DNA from: Leptolinea sp.
GTDB taxonomy: Bacteria > Chloroflexota > Anaerolineae > Anaerolineales > Anaerolineaceae
NCBI GenBank assembly: GCA_012798535.1
Contig: JAAZMZ010000050.1
Location: 1 to 64,000, forward strand
DNA: 64,000 bases
Direction of reading: 5' to 3'
The notes under the pieces are model-generated. The model did not search any database, was not told the DNA's origin, and was given only the letters and a program-made list of their open reading frames with translations. Shown one piece after another: positions 35,832 to 44,622 of the stretch; the stretch's first letter is position 1, and every line of letters starts with the position of its first letter. Both the position numbers and the translations under genes were made by a program.

Positions 35832-36251
35832 CTACTCTCCCATTACCTGTAAGACGATATAGCGCGGCAGGCTTTCCGATTGTCCATTGGTCACCATGAT
35901 CTCCTGGTGAGTACCCATCACCAGGCTGCCCTCATGGATGGGGATGACCACCGAAGTGGGCATGAAGGCGGCACGGACATGAGCTGAACCGTTAAAATCC
36001 AGTTCACGGCGGTGGTGAAGGTAAGTGCCGTTGAACGGCGCGATGGCTTCTAAAGCACGCTCTATATCCGCGATTATCCCCGATTCGTGTTCACCGATAA
36101 AAATCGAACCGGTTGTATGTTTGTAAAAGGCAGTCAACTGGCCTTCCTGTACGCCGGTTTCGACGACGAAGTCTGAAACCTGCCGGGTGATATTCTGTAA
36201 TGAGAAACCCGGGCCCGGGGTGATCTCTAGAGTTTTGGTATGAAATTTCAT
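35832..36251 (-). CDS. YjbQ/UPF0047 family protein
   Basis: A 139-residue cytoplasmic protein of the YjbQ (UPF0047) family: GLVEGQ-like VQEGQLTAFYKHTTGSIFIGEHE near the active site (His in YKHTTGSI), TYLHHRREL and a C-terminal IPIHEGSLVMGTHQEIMV. Members are annotated as secondary thiamine-phosphate synthases from weak in-vitro activity, and their real role is open. It sits 14 bases downstream of the RuBisCO-like gene and three bases from the degenerate HAD gene, so it is cotranscribed with methionine-salvage genes. Confidence 0.9.
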   Translation of the reverse strand: MKFHTKTLEITPGPGFSLQNITRQVSDFVVETGVQEGQLTAFYKHTTGSIFIGEHESGIIADIERALEAIAPFNGTYLHHRRELDFNGSAHVRAAFMPTSVVIPIHEGSLVMGTHQEIMVTNGQSESLPRYIVLQVMGE

Positions 36252-36265
36252 AGTTTCTCCGTAGA

Positions 36266-37405
36266 CTAGGCTTCAAATGATGAAAGGAGTCTTTGACAAT
36301 TTTCCACCAGATCCGGTCCAGCCTTATGCAATCCACCGCCCATCAGGTAGATCATATCGTTGTCGTATACCTTTTTCATTTCAGGTATTGTCTGCATAGT
36401 AATACCACCGCCCGCCACCGGAAAAGCAGGTTTGATCTTCCCCATCGAAACACTGGTCCCTGCTACAACAGCCAGGCAGTCTTCTCTGGTGTTGGCGAAG
36501 CGGCTGCCGAAATTTATGAAAATGCTCATATCCGCGCCGGCCAGTCTGGCTATTTGCCCGAACCAGGCATAGGTCGAAAAACCGGCTGTTGGTGAAACCA
36601 CATAGCAACCGGAGAAAGATGGATGGATCATGATGGGTAGATCAAGGGAATCATCTTCCGCCAACATGCGTACAGCATCCCAGCCGGTATGCGCCGGTAA
36701 GACCATCAGGCCGCGGCAGCCAATCTGTCTGGCATAATGTGCATTCTCCAGCAATTCATCCGCGCGGCCGGTGATGTTGGGCAGAAAGATGCTTTTTCGC
36801 CCGGTTTCGTGATTGGCTCTTTCAACCGCTTCCTGATTCCGTGAAATCCGTTCTTTGAATTGGGAGAACGCCTGGTTAGAAATACCGTGGTCGTCCTTGA
36901 TCAGGTCGATACCACCTCTGGCTACCTGATAACCCATATCGGCGAGTTCTTTATACGATAGTCCCATTGGTTTCAGAGCCGTGCAAAAGAGGGGACGGGT
37001 GGGAACACCCAGTAGTTCGCGCACGCCGGCGCGTCCGAAACGCGGACCGGAGAATCGCGTCGCGAGAGTGGGAAATAGATGGATGCGCTCTACTCGAATT
37101 CCCGGCATCAGGCTGATATTTCCCATCACCACATTTAGAAATTGGGCGATGGTGAAAGCCGTGATCTCGATGGCATAACTGATGATTACATGATAATGGT
37201 CTTGACCAACCGGCGTAATCTCTTCGATTTTGCCGACCACCTGGTCTTTGATCTCACCGTCCGGGAGAAGCTCATAGGGGAATTCAACTGTGTCCTCAAC
37301 AATGATCGCGGCGGCCAGTTGGTCAACATCGGCACGGGATCCAAAGAGACTGTATTCGACCGAAAAGCGCTCACCCGATAAGTTCAATCTTTGATTACCC
37401 TGCAT
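36266..37405 (-). CDS. RuBisCO-like protein (form IV), probable methionine-salvage enzyme
   Basis: A 379-residue member of the RuBisCO superfamily. The start at 37405 has AGGAG six bases upstream; the frame is open further but without a signal. Relative to true RuBisCO, Lys170-Asp171-Asp172 of the carbamate/metal motif are kept but the next residue is His173 (KDDH instead of KDDE). Lys145 is kept in TALKPMGLS where RuBisCO has KPK, so the second catalytic lysine is lost, and His261 stands in MIHPSF. GGGI (332-335) and GGGLH (356-360) form the phosphate loops. This is a form IV protein that cannot fix CO2; its neighbour mtnA points to an enolase or isomerase step on methylthioribulose-phosphate-type compounds. 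Confidence 0.87.
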   Translation of the reverse strand: MQGNQRLNLSGERFSVEYSLFGSRADVDQLAAAIIVEDTVEFPYELLPDGEIKDQVVGKIEEITPVGQDHYHVIISYAIEITAFTIAQFLNVVMGNISLMPGIRVERIHLFPTLATRFSGPRFGRAGVRELLGVPTRPLFCTALKPMGLSYKELADMGYQVARGGIDLIKDDHGISNQAFSQFKERISRNQEAVERANHETGRKSIFLPNITGRADELLENAHYARQIGCRGLMVLPAHTGWDAVRMLAEDDSLDLPIMIHPSFSGCYVVSPTAGFSTYAWFGQIARLAGADMSIFINFGSRFANTREDCLAVVAGTSVSMGKIKPAFPVAGGGITMQTIPEMKKVYDNDMIYLMGGGLHKAGPDLVENCQRLLSSFEA

Positions 37406-37436
37406 GAAATACTCCTGACCTGCGTAAACTACCAGG

Positions 37437-38558
37437 TTAAATATTTGAAAACTGCATCCGGCCTGTGGCTTTCTTACTGAATATTTCAACTAATGAAGGC
37501 TGGAATGGCGGGCGGGCTATGCCGTATTCTGTAATGATCGCCGTTATGAATTTGTTCTCCGTTACATCGAAGGCAGGATTAAAGACGTTCACATCTTTGG
37601 GTGCCATTGGCCTGGCATACCATTTATCGGTCACTTCTTCCGGTTTTCGCAGTTCGATGTGGATATCTTTCCCGGTCGGGCAATCCATATCGATGGTCGA
37701 TGTAGGGGCGCAAACATAGAAGGGAATACCATAATTCTTTGCGAGTATGGCCACACCCAGGGTCCCGATCTTATTAGCCGTATCTCCATTGGCTGCCACC
37801 CGATCACAGCCAACCAGCACAGCCTGCACCCATCCATTTGCCATCACAGTGGCCGCCATGTTGTCGCAAATCAGGGTGACATCCACACCGGCTCTATTCA
37901 GCTCGAAAGCTGTCAGGCGGGCGCCCTGTAGTAAAGGGCGGGTTTCATCGGCGAAGACCTTGAAGTTATAACCTCTTTCAGTTCCCAGGTAGATTGGAGC
38001 AGTGGCGGTACCATATTTGGCTGTTGCCAGTTGACCGGCGTTGCAATGAGTAAGGAGCCCGTCATTCGGACGCAGCAATGATAGGCCGTACTCACCTATA
38101 GATTTGCTCACCCGGATATCTTCTGCTTTGATCTCTTCCGCTTCTTTGAGCAGCAATTCCTTGATCTCGGATATGGATCTGCTGCGATTATTCCTAGCGC
38201 AGGCCTCCATCCGGTCCAATGCCCAGAAGAGATTAACGGCCGTAGGGCGCGATGAAGCCAGATACTCCTTGATCTTTTTTAATTCCTTATAAAAGGAATT
38301 AAAATCACAGGCGGCACTGCTTTTCAGCCCGAGATACATCCCATAGGCTGCCGCAATACCGATGGCGGGCGCACCCCGCACACGCAGTTCAGATATTGCT
38401 TCCCAGATTTCCTCTCGGGTTTTAAGGTGCAAGTAGGTAAATTCGTTGGGCAGCAGAGTCTGGTCGATGATCACCAGTGCGTCATTCCTGTCATCCAATT
38501 CAACGGTTTCAAAGTCCAGTGCTTTTTTGGTATCCATCCGTATTGAAGAATCCTTCAT
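37437..38558 (-). CDS. mtnA: S-methyl-5-thioribose-1-phosphate isomerase
   Basis: Isomerises methylthioribose 1-phosphate to the ribulose form in methionine salvage; relatives act on ribose 1,5-bisphosphate or 5-deoxyribose 1-phosphate. The 373-residue protein has the family's RVRGAPAIGIAAAYGMYLGL, the catalytic-cysteine motif LLTHCNAGQLAT, VGCDRVAANGDTANKIGT and FYVCAPTSTIDMD. Those four segments separate MtnA from eIF2B-type subunits. It opens the operon, with the RuBisCO-like gene starting 31 bases on. The ATG at 38558 is preceded by GGGG; an ATG seven codons later is possible. Confidence 0.93.
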   Translation of the reverse strand: MKDSSIRMDTKKALDFETVELDDRNDALVIIDQTLLPNEFTYLHLKTREEIWEAISELRVRGAPAIGIAAAYGMYLGLKSSAACDFNSFYKELKKIKEYLASSRPTAVNLFWALDRMEACARNNRSRSISEIKELLLKEAEEIKAEDIRVSKSIGEYGLSLLRPNDGLLTHCNAGQLATAKYGTATAPIYLGTERGYNFKVFADETRPLLQGARLTAFELNRAGVDVTLICDNMAATVMANGWVQAVLVGCDRVAANGDTANKIGTLGVAILAKNYGIPFYVCAPTSTIDMDCPTGKDIHIELRKPEEVTDKWYARPMAPKDVNVFNPAFDVTENKFITAIITEYGIARPPFQPSLVEIFSKKATGRMQFSNI

Positions 38559-38658
38559 AATCCCCGAAGGGAATAATGTAGAGCAAAGCTCTGATATCCA
38601 TAGATCATTTGTTAATCACAGTGACCAAGTATATCTAACTATTGGTGCCTGCGGCATG

Positions 38659-40167
38659 CTATCTGGGCCGGTAGAATACTCCCGAGGTTGTCTTGCGGTC
38701 CACCCGGTAGTTCCGGGCGATGGCAATCCGCATATTCTGGGTCATGGATCCGGATTTCAAGATATCCGGACTGTAATCCGCCTGTGACAGGTTATCTGAA
38801 AGAGGCCGGTTGAGCTGCACGATATCAAACTGGTGGGATTCAAAAATGAGCAGCAAGAGGTTTTCATCCGTTCTTCCGCGGAATGCCAGATCAGAGGAAG
38901 AAAGTGCATCCATTTCAAGTGGTTTATCGGCCAGAAAACATAGCAGGAGGTTCTCGCAATAAGCCCGCCCCGGATATTTTTGCAGGTAGGCTGCATCCTG
39001 CAGAAAACCGTTCTGAACCGAAGACAACAGGTTGAATGAGTTGGCGCGGGGAAGCCTTTCCGGGATATGAAAGAGCAGTAGGAACGTAAGCAGAGGAGCC
39101 AGGCACCAGACGGCGGCGCGATAGAAACCCGGGATTTGTTTAAATGTGGTCGGGATGCGGTTTACAGCCAGTCCCATTACCAGCCCCATGGCGGCAAACA
39201 GGTCGAATAACTGGCTGATCCCGCCAGGATTTCCGCCTGATAGGAGAATGCCAATGAGCAGTGCGGCTGCCAGATAAAACGCAAAGATTCGGGTTCGCTG
39301 TTCGAACACAGCCAGCAGAGCCGTCCACCCGGAAAGCAGCAGAAGGATGAGGAAGGGGAAATCCAGGCGGTTAACCTGATTGAGGAATCGCGAGATCGAA
39401 AAATCGCCTTTCAGAGGCAATTGATCCAATAGGATCTGATTAATTTGAAACGAGGTCAAGGCATTACCTATCAGAAAAAATACGGCTGTGGCACCTAACC
39501 AGATTATTCCTCTTTTCGGAGAGCGCAGCAGAATATCCAGGCAGACAGCCAGCAGGGCGGCAGCGGCGAACGGTGCTGTGAACAGCCCGATCATGAGAAG
39601 GAGTGAGGAGGCAATCAGTCCGAATCTTGTTTCCACATACTTCGCATAGATTAGTAGTCCGTAGAAGGAAAAAGCCAGTGCCAGCAGATGCGGATCATTC
39701 ATGCCGACATATTCAGGTGCATACCCGGCGATCAATGCCATAACGGCCAGACCACAAAATAGTCCGGCTTTCCAGCGGGTTCCTTTTGATCGCAGTATGC
39801 ATGCACCAAGACACGCCAGTGCTGCCAGAGAGAGCAGCGAAATGATCCGTCCGGTGATCAGGTAATTCCCCAGGATCTTGCCGGGAATTCCAACCAGGAA
39901 CAGGGAAACCGGTGGAATGTTCACCGGGGTGAGCGGATCGGCGACTGCACTGCCGTACATGAGCCGGTTTTCCGCCGCGTCCTGCTGGTGATAGGCATAC
40001 AGGCCTTCGTTATAGTTAATCTGGTAGGTGAAGCCCAGCCGCATCACCGGGTAGATAAGCAGACAGATCACACCGACAGCCAGCACGATCAGCCATAGGA
40101 GTAGACCGTCTTTTTGCGTGGGCGAAATGCGTATCGTCTGAAAGGATTCAATCCGCTGAGTCTGCAT
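38659..40167 (-). CDS. GT-C-type polytopic membrane protein (putative glycosyltransferase)
   Basis: A 502-residue membrane protein with about eleven hydrophobic segments and a soluble C-terminal part of roughly 110 residues. The first external loop, YQINYNEGLYAYHQQ followed by IPPVSLFLVGIPGK, resembles the GT39/ArnT-like loop that holds the catalytic acidic residue, and the charged LRSKGTRWKAGLF loop also fits. It may transfer a sugar or lipid-linked group at the outer face of the membrane. The family call is by pattern only. It reads in the same direction as mtnA, whose start lies 100 bases downstream of its stop. Confidence 0.6.
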   Translation of the reverse strand: MQTQRIESFQTIRISPTQKDGLLLWLIVLAVGVICLLIYPVMRLGFTYQINYNEGLYAYHQQDAAENRLMYGSAVADPLTPVNIPPVSLFLVGIPGKILGNYLITGRIISLLSLAALACLGACILRSKGTRWKAGLFCGLAVMALIAGYAPEYVGMNDPHLLALAFSFYGLLIYAKYVETRFGLIASSLLLMIGLFTAPFAAAALLAVCLDILLRSPKRGIIWLGATAVFFLIGNALTSFQINQILLDQLPLKGDFSISRFLNQVNRLDFPFLILLLLSGWTALLAVFEQRTRIFAFYLAAALLIGILLSGGNPGGISQLFDLFAAMGLVMGLAVNRIPTTFKQIPGFYRAAVWCLAPLLTFLLLFHIPERLPRANSFNLLSSVQNGFLQDAAYLQKYPGRAYCENLLLCFLADKPLEMDALSSSDLAFRGRTDENLLLLIFESHQFDIVQLNRPLSDNLSQADYSPDILKSGSMTQNMRIAIARNYRVDRKTTSGVFYRPR

Positions 40168-40316
40168 AAAGTTTTGAAATTTACTGGTGCTAAAACTGCG
40201 ATCAGTAATTTTTTTAATTGTATATCACACCTGTTAAGCAAACTTAATATTTGTCTGAATTTTTCATATCACATAAATACACTTCCAACGGCGGATATCA
40301 TTTTTTTTTAATTTCC

Positions 40317-40345
40317 TCGTCAAAAATATGTATGTGTGATATACT
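40317..40345 (+). promoter_or_regulatory. Promoter of the iron-transport operon
   Basis: TCGTCA (40317-40322; four matches to TTGACA), 17 bases, TATACT (40340-40345). Transcription would begin near 40352, inside the palindrome that follows, so a protein bound there would block initiation. Confidence 0.55.
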
Positions 40346-40347
40346 CC

Positions 40348-40377
40348 AGAAAAGATAAGGTGCGCCTTATCTTTTCT
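40348..40377 (+). promoter_or_regulatory. Palindromic operator of the DtxR-family regulator
   Basis: AGAAAAGATAAGG (40348-40360) and CCTTATCTTTTCT (40365-40377) are perfect reverse complements around TGCG. The site covers the predicted transcription start and ends 11 bases before the regulator gene. DtxR/IdeR/MntR proteins bind two-fold palindromes with AGG/CCT half-sites of this kind, so iron-dependent self-repression of the operon is the simple reading. As RNA it could also form a hairpin. Confidence 0.75.
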
Positions 40378-40388
40378 ATGAGGAGAAC

Positions 40389-41048
40389 TTGACCCAACCT
40401 TCCGCTTCCATTGAAGATTACCTGGGCGCGATCTACCGCCTGCATCCGGGAAACGACCGGCCTCTTCCCCTTGGTGAACTGCAGGAGCACTTCGGCTTCT
40501 CTCCCATATCCATTCATGAGATGATTCAAAAACTGGAACAACGTGGCCTGGTGGATTATCTGCCTTATAAGGGAGTGAGTCTTACAGAAAAAGGGTATAT
40601 CATGGCAGCCGCGCTGGTCAGGCGCCACCGTGTCTGGGAGTGCTTTCTTACCGATGCACTTCAGGTACCCATCGATGAAGCCCACGATCTGGCGGGCGAT
40701 CTGGAACATGCCGCCCCGGATTGGATTACAGAGCGGCTCTTCACCTATCTTCAGCAGCCGGAAGCCTGTCCACATGGAAACGCTATAGGCGAGCTGGCAG
40801 CGATCCCGGCCGAATTATCGATCGATCGGGGTGCAGTGGGCAAGGCTTACCTGATCACGCATATCTTTCCGGAAAACCGGGAATCCCTCCAGATGGCCCG
40901 TCGAACCGGTCTACTGCCCGGAGAGTCCATCCGGATCACTGGAAGAACCGATATCGAGACTACCATTGAGATCCGGAATCAACAAAAATCTTTTGTCTCA
41001 GAAGACCTGAACTGCTTCTGGGGGATGGAAATAACGGATGGAACATGA
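40389..41048 (+). CDS. DtxR-family metal-dependent transcriptional regulator
   Basis: A 219-residue metalloregulator. The N-terminal winged helix (about 5-65) includes LGELQEHFGFSPISIHEMIQ; the metal-binding and dimer domain (about 66-125) has RRHRVWECFL and DEAHDLAGDLEHA, the family's His/Glu ligands; a C-terminal FeoA/SH3-like domain (about 145-215) includes TGLLPGESIRI. It lies directly before feoB with an 11-base overlap, so it should sense Fe2+ and repress uptake. The TTG start follows AGGAG by three bases, which is short; no better start exists because the preceding ATG is out of frame. Confidence 0.9.
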   Translation: MTQPSASIEDYLGAIYRLHPGNDRPLPLGELQEHFGFSPISIHEMIQKLEQRGLVDYLPYKGVSLTEKGYIMAAALVRRHRVWECFLTDALQVPIDEAHDLAGDLEHAAPDWITERLFTYLQQPEACPHGNAIGELAAIPAELSIDRGAVGKAYLITHIFPENRESLQMARRTGLLPGESIRITGRTDIETTIEIRNQQKSFVSEDLNCFWGMEITDGT

Positions 41049-43287
41049 ATTTCAAAGATTGGCTGATCTTGAAGCCGGCCAACACGCCATGGTACGAAAA
41101 CTGGAAGGTGGTAAGAGTTTCGTATCCCGCCTGGCTGCCATGGGGTTCACACCCGGCGCGTCGCTTACTGTTGTCAGAAAATCCGGCAAAGGACCGGTAC
41201 TTATAAATCTGCGCGGTGCAAAGGTAGCGCTGGGAAATTTCGAAGCCCGTAAGGTCATTATCAGTGCCATCGAGCAGCCTGAAAACGAGAATGTAGAGGT
41301 TGAGACTGTAGAAAGCCCGGCGCGGAGTCTGGTGATAGCGTTAGCCGGGCAGCCAAATGTGGGGAAATCGACTGTCTTTAATTTTTTGACCGGATTAAAT
41401 CAACATGTGGGAAACTGGGCGGGAAAAACGGTCGACCTTAAGAGCGGCGGATTCACGGTTGGAGATACCAATATCACGCTGGTTGATCTCCCCGGCACTT
41501 ACAGCCTGACGGCCAGCTCTGAGGAAGAACGCCTTGCCCGAGATTTCATTCTGGAGGAAAGACCGGACCTGATGATCGTGGTAGTGGATGCCGCCAACCT
41601 GGAACGCAGCCTGTACTTGCTGGCGGAAATCCTTCTTTTGCCGGTGCCAGTTATTCTGGCGTTGAACATGATGGATGTAGCCGTGCAGGAGGGCATCCAG
41701 GTGGAGCCCGGAGTTCTGGAAAGCGCACTGGGTATTCCGGTGGCACCCATGTCGGCGGCGCATAATCAGGGGGTGGAAGCTCTGGAAATGGCCATCCATG
41801 CCTTCATCGATGGAAGGATGAAGTTCAACCCTAAAAAACCAACCATCTCAGACGAACATAAACATATCCTGGATGAAATCCAGAACAGGATCGCCGAAAA
41901 CGTCCCCAAAGGCTATCCACCTTCGTGGGTGGCGATGAAGCTGCTGGAAGGGGACGAAGTGCTGGTCAGTATGATGGAGAAACGTCTACCACCTGAGCAG
42001 TGGCAGAGGGTATCTAACCTGCTTTATGAGCATGAAGATGCCATTCTGGATATTGCCGGCGAACGCTACGAGTGGATCGCGCGGATGGTGCGGGCGGCAG
42101 TGGTTCAACCCCGATTAACCCGGGGGAGTTTTACCTCGCGTATCGATCAAGCGCTCACCCATCCTGTTTTTGGCACGTTATTCCTGGCGATTGTGCTGGG
42201 AGCCGTGTTCAGTGTGACTTACGCCATCGGTTCACCCTTGCAGTCTCTGCTGAGTGAATGGATAGAAGCTTTTGCAGAGTGGGTGCGCTCCTCTCTCTCC
42301 ACGATGCCTGCCTGGTTACCGCATCTCCTGGCGGATGGGATTCTTGGAGGGGTTGGACTGGTACTCACCTTTCTGCCTATCCTGGCAATTTTTTATACGG
42401 CACTGGGTTTGCTAGAAGACACCGGTTACATGGCGCGGATCGCCTATCTGACCGACCGCTGGATGCACCGACTTGGTCTGCATGGAAAGAGCTTCTTGCC
42501 CATATTGCTGGGATTCGGCTGCAATGTTCCGGCTGTCTTCGGCACACGGATCATAGAATCACGGCGCAGCCGTTTGTTGACCATTCTCTTGATCCCGTTG
42601 ATCCCTTGCACGGCACGCATGGCTGTGGTCACTGTATTGACTCCGATCTTCTTTCCGGAGCATTCCGCATTGATTGCCTGGGGATTGGTGGCCGGAAATA
42701 TCCTGCTGTTGATGATCCTGGGATTGGTTTTGCACAGTTATATCTTGAAAAATGACCATGTGGCTTTCATTATGGAATTGCCGCTTTATCATGTGCCCAA
42801 CATCAAAACCATCGGTATCTACGTCTGGCAGAACCTGATTGGTTTTCTGGAGAAAGCCGGAACGATCATTCTGGCCGGTTCACTGTTAGTCTGGGGGCTG
42901 TCCTACTTTCCAACCGGTGATGTGCTGAACAGCTACCTGTCGTATGTAGGCCGGCTGCTGGAACCGCTCGGCCGGTTGATGGGTCTCCCCTGGCCGGTCT
43001 TAATGGCTCTTCTCACCAGTATCGTGGCCAAAGAAAATACGATTGCCACTCTGGGAATTCTGTATGGCGATGTGGTCAAGAATCTGCCTTCCATAGTCTC
43101 CGCCCCCAGCGCACTGGCATTGCTGGCATTCCAGATGCTTTTCATTCCCTGTTTGGGAACCATATCTGCCATTCGTCAGGAGACAGGATCGCTAAAGTGG
43201 ACCGTTGTAAGCTCGATGATCATGCTGGTATTATCGGTGTTCTTCGGCGTGTTGATCTACCAGTTCGGTTTGATATTCTTGAGATGA
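41038..43287 (+). CDS. feoB: Ferrous iron transporter, FeoA-FeoB fusion
   Basis: A 749-residue Fe2+ uptake protein. Residues 1-78 are an FeoA (SH3-like) domain; in most bacteria this is a separate small protein. The G domain follows with G1 GQPNVGKS (104-111), G3 DLPG (150-153) and G4 in LALNMMD. The C-terminal part has Gate and core membrane segments, including DTGYMARIAYLTDRWM and LLGFGCNVPAVFGTRIIESR, the conserved cysteine loop. Translation is coupled to the regulator gene upstream (11-base overlap) and to feoC downstream (four-base overlap). Confidence 0.96.
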   Translation: MEHEFQRLADLEAGQHAMVRKLEGGKSFVSRLAAMGFTPGASLTVVRKSGKGPVLINLRGAKVALGNFEARKVIISAIEQPENENVEVETVESPARSLVIALAGQPNVGKSTVFNFLTGLNQHVGNWAGKTVDLKSGGFTVGDTNITLVDLPGTYSLTASSEEERLARDFILEERPDLMIVVVDAANLERSLYLLAEILLLPVPVILALNMMDVAVQEGIQVEPGVLESALGIPVAPMSAAHNQGVEALEMAIHAFIDGRMKFNPKKPTISDEHKHILDEIQNRIAENVPKGYPPSWVAMKLLEGDEVLVSMMEKRLPPEQWQRVSNLLYEHEDAILDIAGERYEWIARMVRAAVVQPRLTRGSFTSRIDQALTHPVFGTLFLAIVLGAVFSVTYAIGSPLQSLLSEWIEAFAEWVRSSLSTMPAWLPHLLADGILGGVGLVLTFLPILAIFYTALGLLEDTGYMARIAYLTDRWMHRLGLHGKSFLPILLGFGCNVPAVFGTRIIESRRSRLLTILLIPLIPCTARMAVVTVLTPIFFPEHSALIAWGLVAGNILLLMILGLVLHSYILKNDHVAFIMELPLYHVPNIKTIGIYVWQNLIGFLEKAGTIILAGSLLVWGLSYFPTGDVLNSYLSYVGRLLEPLGRLMGLPWPVLMALLTSIVAKENTIATLGILYGDVVKNLPSIVSAPSALALLAFQMLFIPCLGTISAIRQETGSLKWTVVSSMIMLVLSVFFGVLIYQFGLIFLR

Positions 43288-43544
43288 ACATACTGGAAAG
43301 TCTGTTAAGGGCGATCCATCTACGCCCTCTGGCCAGCATCGAGCAATTGAGCGAAGAATTGAACATCTCTCCCGCTCTGGCAGGAATGCTGGTTGCGGAT
43401 TTAACAAAAAAAGGGTATCTTAAGTCGTACGAAGATTGCCTGACTGTATGCGACCACTGTCCGGTTTCTTACGCTTGCGATAGGCAGGGTCATCCCAAAA
43501 TTTGGTCTTTGACTGACAAAGGACGGGAATTGGCCGGTAGATAA
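43284..43544 (+). CDS. feoC: FeoC-like winged-helix protein with four-cysteine motif
   Basis: An 86-residue protein with a winged helix (IEQLSEELNISPALAGMLVA) and a wing that carries Cys52, Cys56, Cys59 and Cys65 (C-x4-C-x2-C-x5-C). FeoC proteins with such cysteines can bind an iron-sulfur cluster and are thought to sense redox state or protect FeoB. The ATG overlaps the feoB stop by four bases (ATGA), which is the main reason for this start. Position, size and cysteines together support the name. Confidence 0.82.
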   Translation: MNILESLLRAIHLRPLASIEQLSEELNISPALAGMLVADLTKKGYLKSYEDCLTVCDHCPVSYACDRQGHPKIWSLTDKGRELAGR

Positions 43545-43568
43545 TCTTTGAAATTTATGGGTGATAAC

Positions 43569-44330
43569 ATGAAATTTGTGCGTTATAAACACGGCAATGA
43601 ACAACCTCGTTTCGGGTGGATATATCAGGATCGTGTCGGGCCTGTCGAAGGGGAACCTTTTGGTGAGTACCGCCGCCTTGAAGTGGACCTGCCGCTGGAG
43701 GATGTTCAGTTACTTGCGCCGATCTTGCCGGGGAAGATCATCTGTGTGGGCAGGAATTATATCGAGCATGCCCGCGAACACGATGCGCCCGTTCCGGAAT
43801 GGCCGATGCTTTTCATGAAGCCGCCCAGCAGTGTGATCGGGCCGAATGATCTTATCCACCTGCCGCCGCAATCCGAGCAGGTTGAGCATGAGGTGGAACT
43901 GGCTGTGGTGATGGGCAAGGATGCCCGCTGGGTGCAACCGGATGATGCCTTGAAATATGTATTTGGTTACACTCTAGGGAATGACGTAACCGCTCGCGAT
44001 CTGCAACGGCGCGACGGCCAGTGGACGCGCTCGAAAGGTTTCGATACCTTCTGCCCGCTGGGTCCCTGGATCGAAACCGACCTCGATCCGGCGGATGTTC
44101 TCCTGAGCTGCCGGGTGAACGGTGATATGCGCCAGATGTCTTCCACCCGTGAGATGGTCTTCACTGTGCAACAACTGGTGGCATTCATCAGTTCCATCAT
44201 GACGCTTAACCCCGGTGATGTGATCATGACCGGCACACCGGCCGGTGTGGGACCATTGGAGGAAGGTGACACGGTGGAATGTTCGGGTGAAGGAATCGGT
44301 ACGTTGTCCAATCGAATTGCCCACCGATAA
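43569..44330 (+). CDS. Fumarylacetoacetate hydrolase (FAH) family enzyme
   Basis: A 253-residue enzyme of the FAH superfamily, whose members hydrolyse or decarboxylate acylpyruvates and related diketo acids in the cytoplasm. Motifs: ICVGRNYIEHAREHDAPVPEWP, then EHEVELAVVMGK (metal-binding Glu-x-Glu), GYTLGNDVTARDLQRRDGQW, KGFDTFCPLGPW and VIMTGTPAGVGPLEEGD. The substrate cannot be told. It lies 24 bases after feoC on the same strand and may be cotranscribed with the iron genes; FAH enzymes use Mg2+ or Mn2+, so a link to iron is not obvious. A start seven codons upstream (TTG) is possible. Confidence 0.92.
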   Translation: MKFVRYKHGNEQPRFGWIYQDRVGPVEGEPFGEYRRLEVDLPLEDVQLLAPILPGKIICVGRNYIEHAREHDAPVPEWPMLFMKPPSSVIGPNDLIHLPPQSEQVEHEVELAVVMGKDARWVQPDDALKYVFGYTLGNDVTARDLQRRDGQWTRSKGFDTFCPLGPWIETDLDPADVLLSCRVNGDMRQMSSTREMVFTVQQLVAFISSIMTLNPGDVIMTGTPAGVGPLEEGDTVECSGEGIGTLSNRIAHR

Positions 44331-44458
44331 GCTGATTATTGCCGCAATGTCTTTCAACCAGATCCGTCCGGTTTCATCGAATCCTGAATGAGACTGCGGG
44401 TCTGGTTATGTTTAAGATTGGCAAAGATAGATTTAGAAATGAACCTGTCTTTTTGATA

Positions 44459-44486
44459 TTGACGATTTCCTTAATCGAATTAGAAT
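44459..44486 (+). promoter_or_regulatory. Promoter candidate for the zinc-ribbon membrane protein
   Basis: TTGACG (44459-44464), 16 bases, TAGAAT (44481-44486). It would leave a leader of about 130 bases before the predicted start codon. The rest of the gap 44331-44622 shows nothing further. Confidence 0.4.
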
Positions 44487-44622
44487 ACATTAATAACGTG
44501 TGTATTCGGGGGAATGAGGTCTGTCTTTCCTTCCTTCCGCACCTTTTCTGCTAAAACCAACCCTTCGTCCGACCTCTGTTGTTTTTACTGGAAAGTGACA
44601 ATTATTAAAAAGGCTGGTACGT

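Noticed and set aside
38559-38658. A SAM-type riboswitch upstream of mtnA.
   Set aside because: The gap is only 100 bases, with small hairpins (AGAGC/GCTCT) but no SAM-I, SAM-II or SAM/SAH core that I can recognise.
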